Assembly: GCF_963576675.1 (NCBI RefSeq)
Contig: NC_088918.1
Coordinates: forward strand, 30,387,001 to 30,451,000
Direction: 5' to 3'
DNA: 64,000 nucleotides
Origin: Euphorbia lathyris
Lineage: Eukaryota; Streptophyta; Magnoliopsida; Malpighiales; Euphorbiaceae
Shown here: positions 32,780 to 43,468 of the stretch, piece after piece
Layout: every line of letters starts with the position of its first letter
Numbering within the stretch: position 1 is the first letter of the stretch
Translations under genes and position numbers: made by a program
Notes under the pieces: generated by a model
The model's input: only the letters and a program-made list of their open reading frames with translations
What the model was told of the DNA's origin: nothing
Database searches by the model: none

Positions 32780-33770
32780 TGGTGAAGTTTTTATTAGATA
32801 TGGCTGGACTGAATTTGCTAAAAAAATGGGATAAAAGTGGGAGATGCCTTTATGTTAGAACTGGTTAAAGGAGAACCGAAAACACACGGTGTGATGAATT
32901 ATTACGGAATGTCTTATGTGGTTCTTAATTTTAGTTCTAATTTTTGCAATATTAATGTCAAGACGAGTGTATAATTGTTGATTGTATGAGTGTATAATTG
33001 TTGATTGTATAAATAGATTGTTGAATGACAATATATGGTTATGTTTGCTACTCAATGCATTGAAATATATTCTCAAAAATCATTTTTTTTTATCATTGAC
33101 CAGAAATTCCCCATAACATAAATGGTATCTGAAAAACTAGAATTTTCACTTTATTCTGCTTCAATCAACTTTCCGTCCTCCTCTATTCCTTCGTCATGCG
33201 TGCCAAAGGGTTCTACTTCAAGTCTAACTCAAACATCGAAAGATATGTGTGAAAATGTTTACATTTCTTATCGTTGAAAGACTAGGATTCAACTCGGAGT
33301 GAATTAAATGTCCTGGAAAAAAGAAGAGACTCCGTCTTACCTTTAGATCCGACCTGCCAACATACATTGTGGGAGAAGACTCTTCCCCATCATCAGCCAA
33401 TTAAGCGGCTCATAGGCAATCTACTTAGGTGAGGTTGTTATCAGATATCCCTTCTTGCCACAAGGGTCAACACATAAACCATTCTTAAACTTCGTTATTC
33501 TTCTGACGTCATCCACCTTTCGGGACCGGATCCCAAGTTCTCCATTGATCATCTGACATGGTTAAATCTTATCAGAGCATATCTAAGAAAACTGCTCTTG
33601 CCTCTACCCCTATACCTTTTTCTCCTAATGGTAATACGACAAAGCAATTCCGAGTATGAGATTAGGCAGGCTAGAAAGCCTGCGAATCTACTACTATGAC
33701 AAGGTTAAGCAAGTCGTATAATGTTTTTTCGTTCGCCAGTAAAAAACGCACAGCAGAAAATCGTTCATAA
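32780..33770. other. No gene recognised
   Basis: From 32780 to 33090 is AT-rich, with a direct repeat of TGTATAATTGTTGATTGTAT near 32968-33008. From 33100 to 33770 is more GC-balanced but has no open frame or motif I can name. Confidence 0.4.
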
Positions 33771-33774
33771 AAAA

Positions 33775-34094
33775 CAATTAGCGACAGACAAATCCCGTCG
33801 GTAAAACTATGAAGTTGTGAATTACCGACGAATTTCCGACAATGTCCGTCGCTAATGTATTTCTTTTAATGTTCAAAAATCAGTTCTAGCGGCGGTTTAA
33901 ACCGCATCTAGAAAAATGTCGCTATAAAAAACCCTACCCCGACGTATGAGAAAAACCGTCGGTAATGTAGCAACAGTGGCAATTACAATACTTTTGCGAC
34001 ACTTACAAAAACCGTCGGTAAACAATATAGCGACGGTTTAAACCGTCGGTACAGGAGAAAAAAACCGTCGCTAAAAACCTTTTTTTTTGTAGTA
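33775..34094. repeat. CACTA subterminal repeats (GTCGGTAA / TTACCGAC family)
   Basis: Many direct and inverted copies of ACCGTCGGTA, TAGCGACGG and GGCGGTTTAAACCGC crowd the last 300 bases before the TTTTTTTTTGTAGT terminus. Confidence 0.75.
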
Positions 34095-34164
34095 TATTCT
34101 CTCATACTATTAAACTTGAATGATTTATAGGTAGTCCAAAATATTTTTCAACCACCTTTCTGAA

Positions 34165-34325
34165 TTTGACAAACGTATCAAAGACCTTGAATTTCTGTTT
34201 GAGAAAATAAATTAATGAATATTTGACATAATGATAAAAAATAGGACATAGTAAGAATAACAATGATGTGACTTGATTTAAATAGGACCTTATACATATG
34301 AACAAATTAATTCAAGAGGTTGAGA
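34165..34325. repeat. Segmental duplication, unit A (right end)
   Basis: It matches 37925-38085 (shared AATGATGTGACTTGATTxAA and GACCTTATACATATGAACAA), which places it as the continuation of unit A beyond the transposon block. Confidence 0.8.
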
Positions 34326-34435
34326 AGCAACAATATTAGATCGCACAATGGTTAATGTGTAAATTTTACTTAATAAACAAATCTCACAAAAGGAGGAAAT
34401 TTTATTATCAAAGTAAAATGTAACATTTTAATTTA

Positions 34436-35355
34436 GGACTAATTACTTATCTAGTCCATTTGAAGGGGTCATTAACATATTTGATACACTTCCTTTTTAT
34501 CTTATCAAATTAAACATTTTCATCCACTTTGGACAAAAATATTCTTATTTCAATTCACCTTCTTCCTCATACTCTCAACGTCTTCTTCGCCATCAAAGAG
34601 AGTCACAGCCAAAACTAAAAGTAGAGATGAAATATTTGTATGAATGTCCTTTGAATTTGGTGATCTCAGGAATATGTGTGATGAATTCGGTTTCGTTAGT
34701 GATTTTGAGATTATTGAAGTATTCTAAATTTGGAAAGTAAACACAAAACAGATGAAGCTTTCCAGTAGAAATGGTATGTTTTTAGCTTATACGTCTGCTT
34801 TTCTCGCTGGTCTTGAATCTTTCTTTATCTGTAACTGTATGGTTTCAATTTCCTCCATTTTCCTCCACTTTTGTTGCATATGTGACAAATTTCGCCACAA
34901 ATACGACAACAGTTGTCACATCTGCAATAGGAGCAATTTTGTCGCAGATGTGACAAATTTCGTTGCAGATGCAACAACTGTTGTCACATTTGTGACGAAA
35001 TTCATCGCATATGTGACAAGAGCAACTATCGATGCGGCAAAAATGGAGGAAATCGGAAATGACGGGTTCAATGAGAAAACATTCAACTAACCAACTTCGT
35101 ACTTGAATAACGTGTATGTAAAATGAAGAAAGAATACTTATATGAACTTGAATAATGTATGAATATGCTTAAACATTGGGTTGAATTATTGAATTTTGTT
35201 GTAAGAATTTGAAAGAAATGAAAAGAAGGAGGTTGGAGAAGGTTAGGGTATTTTTATCCATAATGGATGAAAGTGTCTAATTTGGTAAAATGAAAGGGAA
35301 GTGTGTCAAATATGTTAATGGATCTCCTCAAATGGGCTAGATTAGTAATTAGCCC
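34436..35355. mobile_element. Mutator-type MITE with ~110-bp inverted ends
   Basis: Left end GGACTAATTACTTATCTAG, right end the inverse of GGGCTAATTACTAATCTAG, with inverted match for about 110 bases. Flanks TTTAATTTA and TTAAATTTA fit a 9-bp duplication with one change or more. The centre (34870-35030) has inverted GTTGTCACATxTGTGAC-type repeats. The frame at 34752-35090 is only a read-through of these repeats. Confidence 0.8.
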
Positions 35356-35846
35356 TTAAATTTAACAATTTCCTAACTGATGGCGATATCCAATATGTCA
35401 TTTAAGTTATTTATCTACTTAAATCTGGGAATATTACACCCATAGTCCCTCATCTTTGGCTTAGTTTCTTTATGGCCCCTAAACTTCAGAACTGGACCTA
35501 AAAATTTGTGAACTTTGCCATTTACTAACATAAAAGTCCCTTATAAAAGTAAACAACCTCAAAATGACATATGAAGACCTTGGCCATAGGTGTAATTTAT
35601 CCAAGCAATCAATACTTTTCCATCACTGTAATATGTAAAGAATTAAGAGTTAAAGATTGGTAACTGAAAGCTCTTAGGTACCATTTTTTTTGAAATAAAG
35701 TGGCAGGAGTTAAATACCTGACTTGCCATTGTACATATAATATATAGAAGAATTACATCTCTTATTAGTTCATGCATTATTATTGTGTTAAAAAAGTACT
35801 CTTTGTATTGAGTAGAAATGAACGCTTATTATGTATTATGTCTAGT

Positions 35847-36627
35847 CTAGTTGACATTGGCAAACTTGTCCTGGAGATCCTTAACCACATCTTGATCCAA
35901 CATAAAGGCTTTAGCAAGAATATCAGGATTAATGGGTGGATTAGGACCAAAGACAGCATTAGCAATAGTAATAACACCTGGATTTTGGCTGTTAAAACCA
36001 GCAAAAGCAACACCTTTAGTCTTAGCAATATTGAACTGGAAGTGAATTAGTCCAATTGGGAATACAAAAACATCTCCTGGGTAAAGTGTTTTAGTGAAGA
36101 GCTTATTAGGATTAGATGTGACGAAACCAACAAGGAGAGTTCCTTCAATCACAACAAGGATTTCAGTGGCACGAGGGTGAGTATGAGGAGGGTTTAATCC
36201 ACCATTTGGTGCATAGTCAAGCCTAGCCAATGATATACCAAGTGTGTTAAGTCCTGCTATTTGATCAACATTTAATAACGTTACATTTACTCCGTTTGCA
36301 TTATTTGTATCTCTTGGTACATTCAGTCCACCAAAGAAGAAATCTTCTGCCACTGTCTCATTTGGGTTCTTGCAGAACTTCCCATTCACAAAAACTGCAT
36401 TCATTAATATATATTCCAAATTAACATTCATGGATCAATGTATATTACCATAAGAAGATATGATTCTGAAAAGAATGAAATAGAGAAGTTGAGAAATTAA
36501 TACCAGCATTCTTGGGCTCAGCTATGGCTACACAGAAATCCTGGAGGGGGCTAGGATCATAAGCAGATGCCAAAGAGGAAGCCAATGCTAATATAGCTAA
36601 AGGTACAAGGAATTTAACACTTTTCAT
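35847..36627 (-). CDS. Germin-like protein 2 (two exons)
   Basis: Exon 1 is 36504-36627, the intron 36395-36503, and exon 2 35847-36394, again 223 residues. Signal peptide, both cysteines (DFCVAI, KFCKNP) and all cupin metal ligands (HTH..E in box 1, His in GLIHFQFN of box 2) are intact. Compared with gene 1 I see only four substitutions: FFFGGLNVP for FFFAGLNIP, and AGFNSQ for AGLSSQ. Exon 1 protein is identical. It is an apoplastic cupin by family knowledge. Gene 2 keeps the simpler upstream region and may represent the ancestral promoter context. An open frame starting inside the intron (MNAVFVNG) is not the real start because the exon 1 signal peptide and splice sites are conserved. Confidence 0.93.
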
Positions 36628-36727
36628 TTTTTTTTCTTTCCCTTGATCGAGATAATTTAAGAGATGCCTTAAGCTTAATTATATCTAAAGATGTCTCAAG
36701 TGTGAGAAGCCTAATTGTATCCCATGA

Positions 36728-36737
36728 GTATTTATAG
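36728..36737 (-). promoter_or_regulatory. TATA box of germin-like gene 2
   Basis: CTATAAATAC on the minus strand, about 100 bases before the ATG, identical in place to gene 1. Confidence 0.7.
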
Positions 36738-38299
36738 GTGAATTTTTTTGAAATGTCCAGTGCCAATTACTCAACACAATAAATTGATAGAAAACATATT
36801 ATTTATTAAACTTATTTTTTTTCCTAATTAGCTTAGCTCACTGCTGCATTGCTCTCTTATGGAATAAGTCTTGTTTACTCAATTTCTAGTGAATTCAGAG
36901 TTTTGAACGAGTTATTAAAAACTAGAGCGATTCAAACCTTTTGAATTTAGCTAAAGTATAGGCATAACTAGTTGGGAGTTCAATATCAGATTAGCTAATA
37001 TATCCATGAAGGAAATTAAAATAAAAAAGCAATGTAAATTAATTAAGAGGTGGTCTTATAATGGTAGTAAAGTAATCAGAGTTGTTATAAAGATAGGTAG
37101 AGCTGATAATGGTATATACCGTTTTGCTGACATTTCTTGTTCCTTCAATTATATTTAGATTTTCCATGAAGACTTACCTTCATTAATTTATACGTATCCT
37201 TTTATTTCATAATAAGTTTTTCTTCCAATTCGTAATTTGATAATAAATTTTTCTTCCAATTCGAAATTGGCTTGGCTCACTATATTGCTCCTTGGAACAA
37301 GTCATGTTTCCTCAATCTCTAAGTGAATAGAGAGTTTTCAATGACTTGTTAACTAAGAGTTTTGATAGAATAGAGAGTTGGGAAGAGTAAACAAGGGAAG
37401 GGAAGGGAAGCATTAACCTTATTTTGTTTGGAAAGAAGGTAAGGGTTCATAAGAGTTCATAAATTATTAAATTATTGTTATATTCACCGATAGCGAGATA
37501 CTTTTTAATAATAAATTATTATTAAAAAATAAAATAAAGAAACACTAAAATTGGAGATGCTTTTAGTGATTTGAGGAGTCACTAAGAGGCTTGGAGCTGA
37601 TTTTTAACTTTATCTCTTCAAATTTTAACTTAAGTGTCAAACTAAGAGGCGGTTGGAGATGTTCTAATCCTAGTTAATCTTAAGAAGTTTAGTTGGCTTT
37701 TCTGGAGATGCCAACCTAATTAGGATGTTCAGGTTGCTATTCCTTTTCGGCTTCTATTCTTCAATAAAAAAAAACAAGTGTAATCGTGATGTTCAAGCAC
37801 AATAGTAGAAGGAATTACAATACTTGTGGTGACAATAATAACTATTAAAATTGTGGATTCCTTATTACCCTCCTCAAGCATGTTGTGAACAACTATGGCC
37901 TTGTCCCATAGCAACTGAAAATGAGATCACGAGATACCAAAGAGCTAAAATTTATGTCTGAGAAAATAAATCCATCAATATTTGGTATAATAATCAAAAT
38001 ATCATATAGTAAGAATACCCATGATGTGACTTGATTCAAGGACCTTATACATATGAACAAATAAATTAATTCAAGAGGAAAATATATTATCAGAGGAAAA
38101 TATAATATTGGAATTTAACAATTCAAGTACTAGTGCATGACCTAAACAAGCATGATATCAAGTAAAAGTTGCTAAATTTATTCGAACCGATACTGAGACT
38201 AAACTGGAAGATAATAGAGTCTATATTTGCACTCCTCACTTGAGGAGTATTTTCTTCATTTCCAAATCTTTAATAACAAATGAATCAATAAAAAATTCA

Positions 38300-38560
38300 A
38301 CATATATATTATTAGAGACAGTAAGAGAACAAATAAAAATCAAATTCTGAGAGGTAGATGGAACATGACAAAACGTTTCTAAAATCAAGAGTTTTATTGT
38401 TTAGAGGACAATTAAACGAACCAACAAAGTGTATAGCGAGTTTAGAACCATTACAAATAATAACTTTCTTAACACCCTGGTATTCATAATGAATTGTTAG
38501 ACTTTCCATGTTCGATTATGAGATTATGTGCTCCATAGTCCACGGTTGATAGGATAGATT
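38300..38560 (-). pseudogene. Copia protease/pre-integrase relic
   Basis: The minus strand has VDYGAHNLI, then EYQGVKKVIICNGSKLAIHF and LDFRNVL, the order seen downstream of a copia protease active site (DSGASNH), in two frames. It is too short and shifted to be functional. Confidence 0.6.
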
Positions 38561-39420
38561 GGAATTGAGGCAATATTGGACTAGTGTGGACAAATTGTTG
38601 GGGAATGAACATGCAAAGAGTTAAAAAAAAAGTATAGAATTGAAGCAATATTGGCCTATGGTGTGGACAAATTGTTGGGGAATGAACATGCAAAGAGTTT
38701 AAAAAAGCATAAAAGAAAAATAAAATGTTTCTTTTTCTTCTGAACCCATGAATCATGTTATTCCCATTAATTGATATATCCAAATGAATCATGATCGTGG
38801 AAAGTGTCAAATCCCATATATGAGGGGTAAATTACATCTATGGCCATTACACTTTTAAACTTTTTAACATAAAAGCCAATTCAATTGTTAACCAACCATT
38901 ATCATCACTAACTCCACTTTGAACATGTAAATACCTTCTCTCTCATTCCTATCAATTTCCACTATTCCTATTTTACCCATTTATTCTCCCTCTCTTATTC
39001 TTTTGATCATTGTTCACCTCATGCTCTCATCATTGGAGCTATCTTTTTATGGTTGATTTGATTACTAATGTAAAATAAGCTCCAACCATGGTCCTATACC
39101 TTTTAACTTTCCACACCAGAATATTGTAACCTAAATAGCCATATCCACCTGGAAAACTGGAATGATAAATGTAGGAACTTATTCAATTCTTCTTCTGAAT
39201 GTTAAAATTCCCGAGTCCATGTACTCATGTGCTTTTTTTCTTAAACTAGTCACACTTCTTAATTGAGTGATTTAGGTTTGCCCCATAATATAGGCAATTT
39301 ACGATCCTTTTTCCTTGAGTCATAAAATCTATCTGACATATAGTCCAATATAATTTCTCCATTGGAATAATAATACTACTTTCTTGGGTTATGTACTCGT
39401 ACCAATCATCATCCATGATT
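38561..39420. other. Mostly unrecognised repeat remnants
   Basis: A direct repeat around TGTGGACAAATTGTTGGGGA occurs at about 38586 and 38653. No gene is supported. Confidence 0.4.
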
Positions 39421-39423
39421 GCG

Positions 39424-39690
39424 TTAATTAGTACTAGTGCTACCTCTATGACCTGCTGGGAGAGGGTTGTTCTTTATATATGGCTTATAACTCGTTTGGT
39501 TAAATTTAAACCACCCCACCTTGACTAATATTTGTACGTTCCTTTTAAAAGCAAGGCACCCTTCTATTGAATGCCCTGCGGATCCACTATGATACTCATG
39601 TTTTTCATTTAGGTCGTACCTTTTCAGATATCCCGAAGTTAAAAGTGCCATATGAGTGACCACGGCTTGCCTACTTTGCTGAAGCTATAG
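39424..39690 (-). pseudogene. Ty3-type gag fragment
   Basis: The minus frame carries EYHSGSAGHSIEGCLAFKRN, then VQILVKVGWFKF and NNPLPAGH, a zinc-finger-like block typical of plant Ty3 gag. Only this piece is present. Confidence 0.7.
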
Positions 39691-39899
39691 AAACAATTCT
39701 ACACATGTAATTGGTATGAGGTCAATTAGTTCAAACTACCTTTTACATCCGTCCCTTTAATTTTCAAAATTGTTCTCCATAGGAACATTAGCCATGTAAT
39801 TGTCTCGAGGCATAGTACGTCTGCAAGTGGGTATTTCCCGAGTGAAGTCTATCATGTGTGTCTCTTCTTTCTTCTTAAGACCATTTCCGTTTTTCTTGC

Positions 39900-40660
39900 T
39901 TCATGATTTGTCTTTATAAATGGCCTCTAACTTTCCACTTCTGAAAGCCACTTTTACCCTCTTGCATGCCCAAATAAAATTTGAGAATTGTCGCACTCCT
40001 CAGAATATTTGTTTTCAAAACTAGAACATACATGAGAGATAAATTGATGATATTCGTTCTCCATTTTAATAAGTATGTGGCCATTGTCCATAACTGGAAC
40101 TTTTGGTTTGTCACCGCAAGAAATATTTCCTTTGGTAGATTCATTAAAATTATAGAAAAAATCTTTATTTTCCATTATGTGATTGCTTGCTCTTAAATTA
40201 AGATACCAATACTCCTTACTCCTTTCTTCATCTCCACTATATGTGAGCAACAAAGTTGATGTCCATCTTTATAAGAATTGGTTTTACACTCCGCTACATA
40301 GTGACTAATTCTTGACAATTATAACATCACACATGACCTTTGTCAAGTCAACCTCGTCCTCTCGAATTCCAATGTTGTAAATTTGTTGCTTTGTAAAATT
40401 TCAGCCTCTATAGCCTCTTTTATTACCTCCATGATTCGAGCCACAACCTCTGCCTCTTGCTCTTCCTATTTCATATTCGTCTAGAAACTGTTTATTTTCA
40501 TCTTTTTCATTTAAATGCAACTTTGCTTGCAAAGCTTGAGTCACAAGTTCTTCTATTATCTTTAATTTCTCCTCATGGGCTTGTAGTGCACCCAAGAGTT
40601 GATCTAATATCATCGTCTCCATATCCTTCTATTCTTCGATAGCAGTCACCACACATAATC
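39900..40660 (-). pseudogene. Copia gag-protease relic
   Basis: On the minus strand, starting near 40622, a gag C-terminus (LLGALQAHEEKLKIIEELVT, then RARGRG) is followed by a decayed zinc knuckle, a protease-like block WYLNLRASNHIMENKDFFYN and a later VLKTNIL block, spread over three frames. The aspartate of the protease active site (usually LDTGAS) is changed here. Confidence 0.7.
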
Positions 40661-41097
40661 AAATTTTAGAGTCAAGGAGCTAATGATTTTTTTCTACCAC
40701 AAGAACATCACTGTCTCTCCATATCTCTTCAACTGATCGGCAATCGCTCGCTAAGGTACTAGTAAAGTCCTCAATCGATTCTGACTTCTCTTCATCTTGA
40801 TTTTCTCATACCCACCACTAAAGGTTTGCAAACGCACCTGATCACCTTATATTTTCCCTTTAAAGAATTCTCAAGAATGTACACTTCCTTCACTTTGGTT
40901 GCAGTACATGTTCTCATCCAAACACATATGGATAAGTGACAATGCTTATTGGTCTTTGATTTCTTTTACTTCTTCAAATTCTCCCTTGTGCAATCGTGGA
41001 TTGCTCCTCATTTTCTGATTGCGCATATCCATTTTCTATCATGTCCCACACATTTTGGGATCTCAATAGAGCCTTCATTCTAATGCACCGGTTGTCA
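40661..41097. other. Probable upstream gag relic, not resolved
   Basis: Minus-strand continuation of the copia gag relic is likely but too decayed to delimit. Confidence 0.3.
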
Positions 41098-41525
41098 TAC
41101 TACAAGAAAACAGACTTTTTGTGGGGAAAATTGTTCACACAGAAGATCAAAAATTCGCCACTAAAGGTCTTTTGTGGGAAAAAAAAATCGCCACACGTTC
41201 GCCACTGTTAGAGCAACGTTAAAGGTATGTGTGATGAAAAATCTTTTCGCCACAATTGATATACATCTGTGGCGAAATATTATTTCCCCACAAAATAGTG
41301 TATCTATTGTGGCGAAATCCCATTTCGTCAGAATTGGTTTTTATGACGAAAATAATCACCACTGTTATATACCAACTCACCATAAAAAATAATATTGAAG
41401 TGGCTCTATGCGCAATTTTTGTGGAGAAAATTTCCCCACTAATATTTCTATTATTCTGTGGGGATTTATCGTCACAAATATGAATGCGTTTTGTGGGGAA
41501 ACTTTCCCCACTAATTTTGCTAATA
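41098..41525. repeat. CACTA left terminus with TTGTGGGGAAA subterminal repeats
   Basis: It starts TACTACAAGAAAACAGAC (CACTA-like with the first C as T). Many direct and inverted TTTGTGGGGAAA / TTTCCCCACAAA and TTGTGGCGAAA copies follow, the usual CACTA subterminal design. The other end was not found; it may be hidden by the element starting at 48271. Confidence 0.6.
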
Positions 41526-43166
41526 TTTTAATTTTAATGCAGAAACTGAAATCCCTTCGAAACAAAATTGCTTTTTATAAAGATATTCAATTCCAACTAT
41601 TATATTTACTTTTAATTATTTAGATATTCATTACTAAATATTATATTTCGATATACTTACAATTAAAACTAACAATAATCATTAATAATTCTGTATTTTA
41701 CAAAAAAGCATTCAAAATTAAACCTTATAAACATAGAAATAATATAATACTGCAATGTTAACAAAAATATCACTGAAGATTTACAAATATCGTTTGCTCT
41801 TGTAGTTGGAGACCCTTCAAAGAATTGTCAAGTGCCAAGTGAAGGTACTTACCAACTGAAGCAAAAGTATAGCCAATATTTTTTAAACCAAACTAAATAA
41901 TAAGAAAATGTCAACATTTAGTGTCAATAAGGAAAAAACTTCTTCATGCGAGATATAAGTTTAAATCTTTTGCTCAGCCTCAAACTGCTGTTGAATATCA
42001 ATTTTTAATGCTTGACCGGGATGAAATTTTAACACTGCTCATTTTTGTAAGCAACGTTCACCTGTAAGTATAACAATCACCAACATTATTAGGGAAAAAA
42101 CTCAAAAAAATATGCAAAATTACTACTCAATCAACCGTATTTTCATTAAACTCGAGAACTTAATCGAATAGAATCAGAAAACTTAAAATATAAGTAACAT
42201 GATTGATCATAGTTAATTAATTGCATGGTTATAACAAACTAGATTTGTAGATTGCAAAATAAATTGATTCAAAAATAATAACAGGATTACATAAGAATGC
42301 TAAATATAGTCATATTCCCCAACCTGGCACAATGTATTAACGCAGACAATTAACAAAAAATTAACCGATGAACAAATTAAATACAACAGAGCAGTTAAAT
42401 TCAACTAACATGTCCAAGGAAAATGTAAAGTAGAATAAAATAAAAGCATTGAAGATTTGCTGTCTGTTTTACACAAGGCACCTAACGTGTGCTGTGTTAA
42501 AGAGAGGATAAATTGCATAAACTGTCTTTGCGTTTTGCTGTCTGTTTCACAAAGGTTATTGAGCAAGATAGACTAAAAATCCAATGACTTTCGTTAAAGA
42601 TAAAGAATCATTGAGCTTATACAAACGTAAAACCACAAAGCAAACAACAGCAACTTACAACTAATGATTTGGAAAAAGAAAAGATGCAAAGACATACAGC
42701 AACTCTGCAGCAACTTGTGCTGCTAGAACCCACCGAGACTCTTAGAACAACTCTCTAATAGTCCACCAATGGCTTCACTGTTTAAAGAAAACAAATATTG
42801 TCGTTGAAATAAGTTACTGGTGTATAATTGAAGCGAAATATACTATATTTGCTGAAAACAAAAACCTTATTATTGCAGCTATAAATTTGGAACAGAATTC
42901 AAACATTACATATTTGCAGTGGTAATCTAATACAATGCAAACACAAAATATTCTTGCGAAATTCATAAAAAGAAAAAAATATCTCTGTTTTTATATAGTT
43001 GTAATTAGATCGAGAGCCTTCTACATAATCAAATGTTTCACTATAAATATGCAGAAAAAAACGTAATTCTTGCCAAATGCATTGGATTGAGAAATAGAGA
43101 TATAATTGAAGAGATTCAGCTAGAATTTTTTGCAAACAACTGCTATGCATTTTATATATTATCCCC
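41526..43166. other. AT-rich interior, no gene recognised
   Basis: No open frame or motif I can name. It lies between a CACTA terminus and the young copia insertion. Confidence 0.4.
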
Positions 43167-43414
43167 TGTTAGGAATAATTGAAATTACGATAAACGAAAA
43201 TAAGCAAAACACACAAGAATTGGTTACCCAGTTCGCCACTCAATATGAATGACTACGTCTGGGGGCACTACCAAGCCAGGATATTTACTATAATGAATGA
43301 GATGCGGATTACAGAGAAAGAGGTTACATTTATACTCCAGAAGAAGTTGGATCGCTGCAGTTGGGCCCATCGCTTCAGTTGGGCCTATATATATTAGTCT
43401 CCATAAGCCCAACA
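43167..43414 (-). repeat. 3' LTR (248 bp, full length)
   Basis: On the minus strand TGTTGGGCTTATGG to TTCCTAACA. It contains two TATA-like sites, AATATATATAGG (about 43385-43396) and GTATAAATG (about 43327-43336). Confidence 0.95.
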
Positions 43415-43432
43415 ATCTCCCACCTGGAGACT
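43415..43432 (-). other. Polypurine tract
   Basis: The minus strand reads GTCTCCAGGTGGGAGAT directly before the 3' LTR, the plus-strand DNA primer position. Confidence 0.7.
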
Positions 43433-43468
43433 AAATCCGTCATCTGATGGTAGTGCCATGTCTTTAAC

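Larger units (their letters stand above)
29351..34094 (+). mobile_element. CACTA-like element carrying fragments of several host genes
   Basis: The left end is CACTACAAAAAAATGGGCC; the right end is the inverse of TACTACAAAAAAAAAGG, with dense CCGTCGGT/CGACGG subterminal repeats at 33780-34080. Between them, on the plus strand, exon-like pieces of a receptor-like kinase, a LOG enzyme, a probable B3 factor and sucrose synthase follow one another, several with introns still recognisable. No transposase is seen. The terminal base of the right end and a clear 3-bp target duplication do not match, so element boundaries are probable rather than proven. Two fused elements remain possible. Confidence 0.6.
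35380..38090. repeat. Segmental duplication, unit B
   Basis: Direct-orientation copy of unit A with germin-like gene 2. It lacks the LINE, both MITEs and the 21 kb transposon block of unit A. It has its own small differences, including about 28 extra bases near 36995 and a unique AT-rich stretch at about 37365-37650. Confidence 0.9.

Noticed and set aside
29351..34094. A functional chimeric gene across the captured fragments
   Set aside because: Stops inside the kinase and between fragments, and missing catalytic parts, argue against a working product.
34752..35090. 112-codon frame with repeated FVADVTNF-type units
   Set aside because: It reads through the inverted repeats of a MITE; repeat-driven frame.
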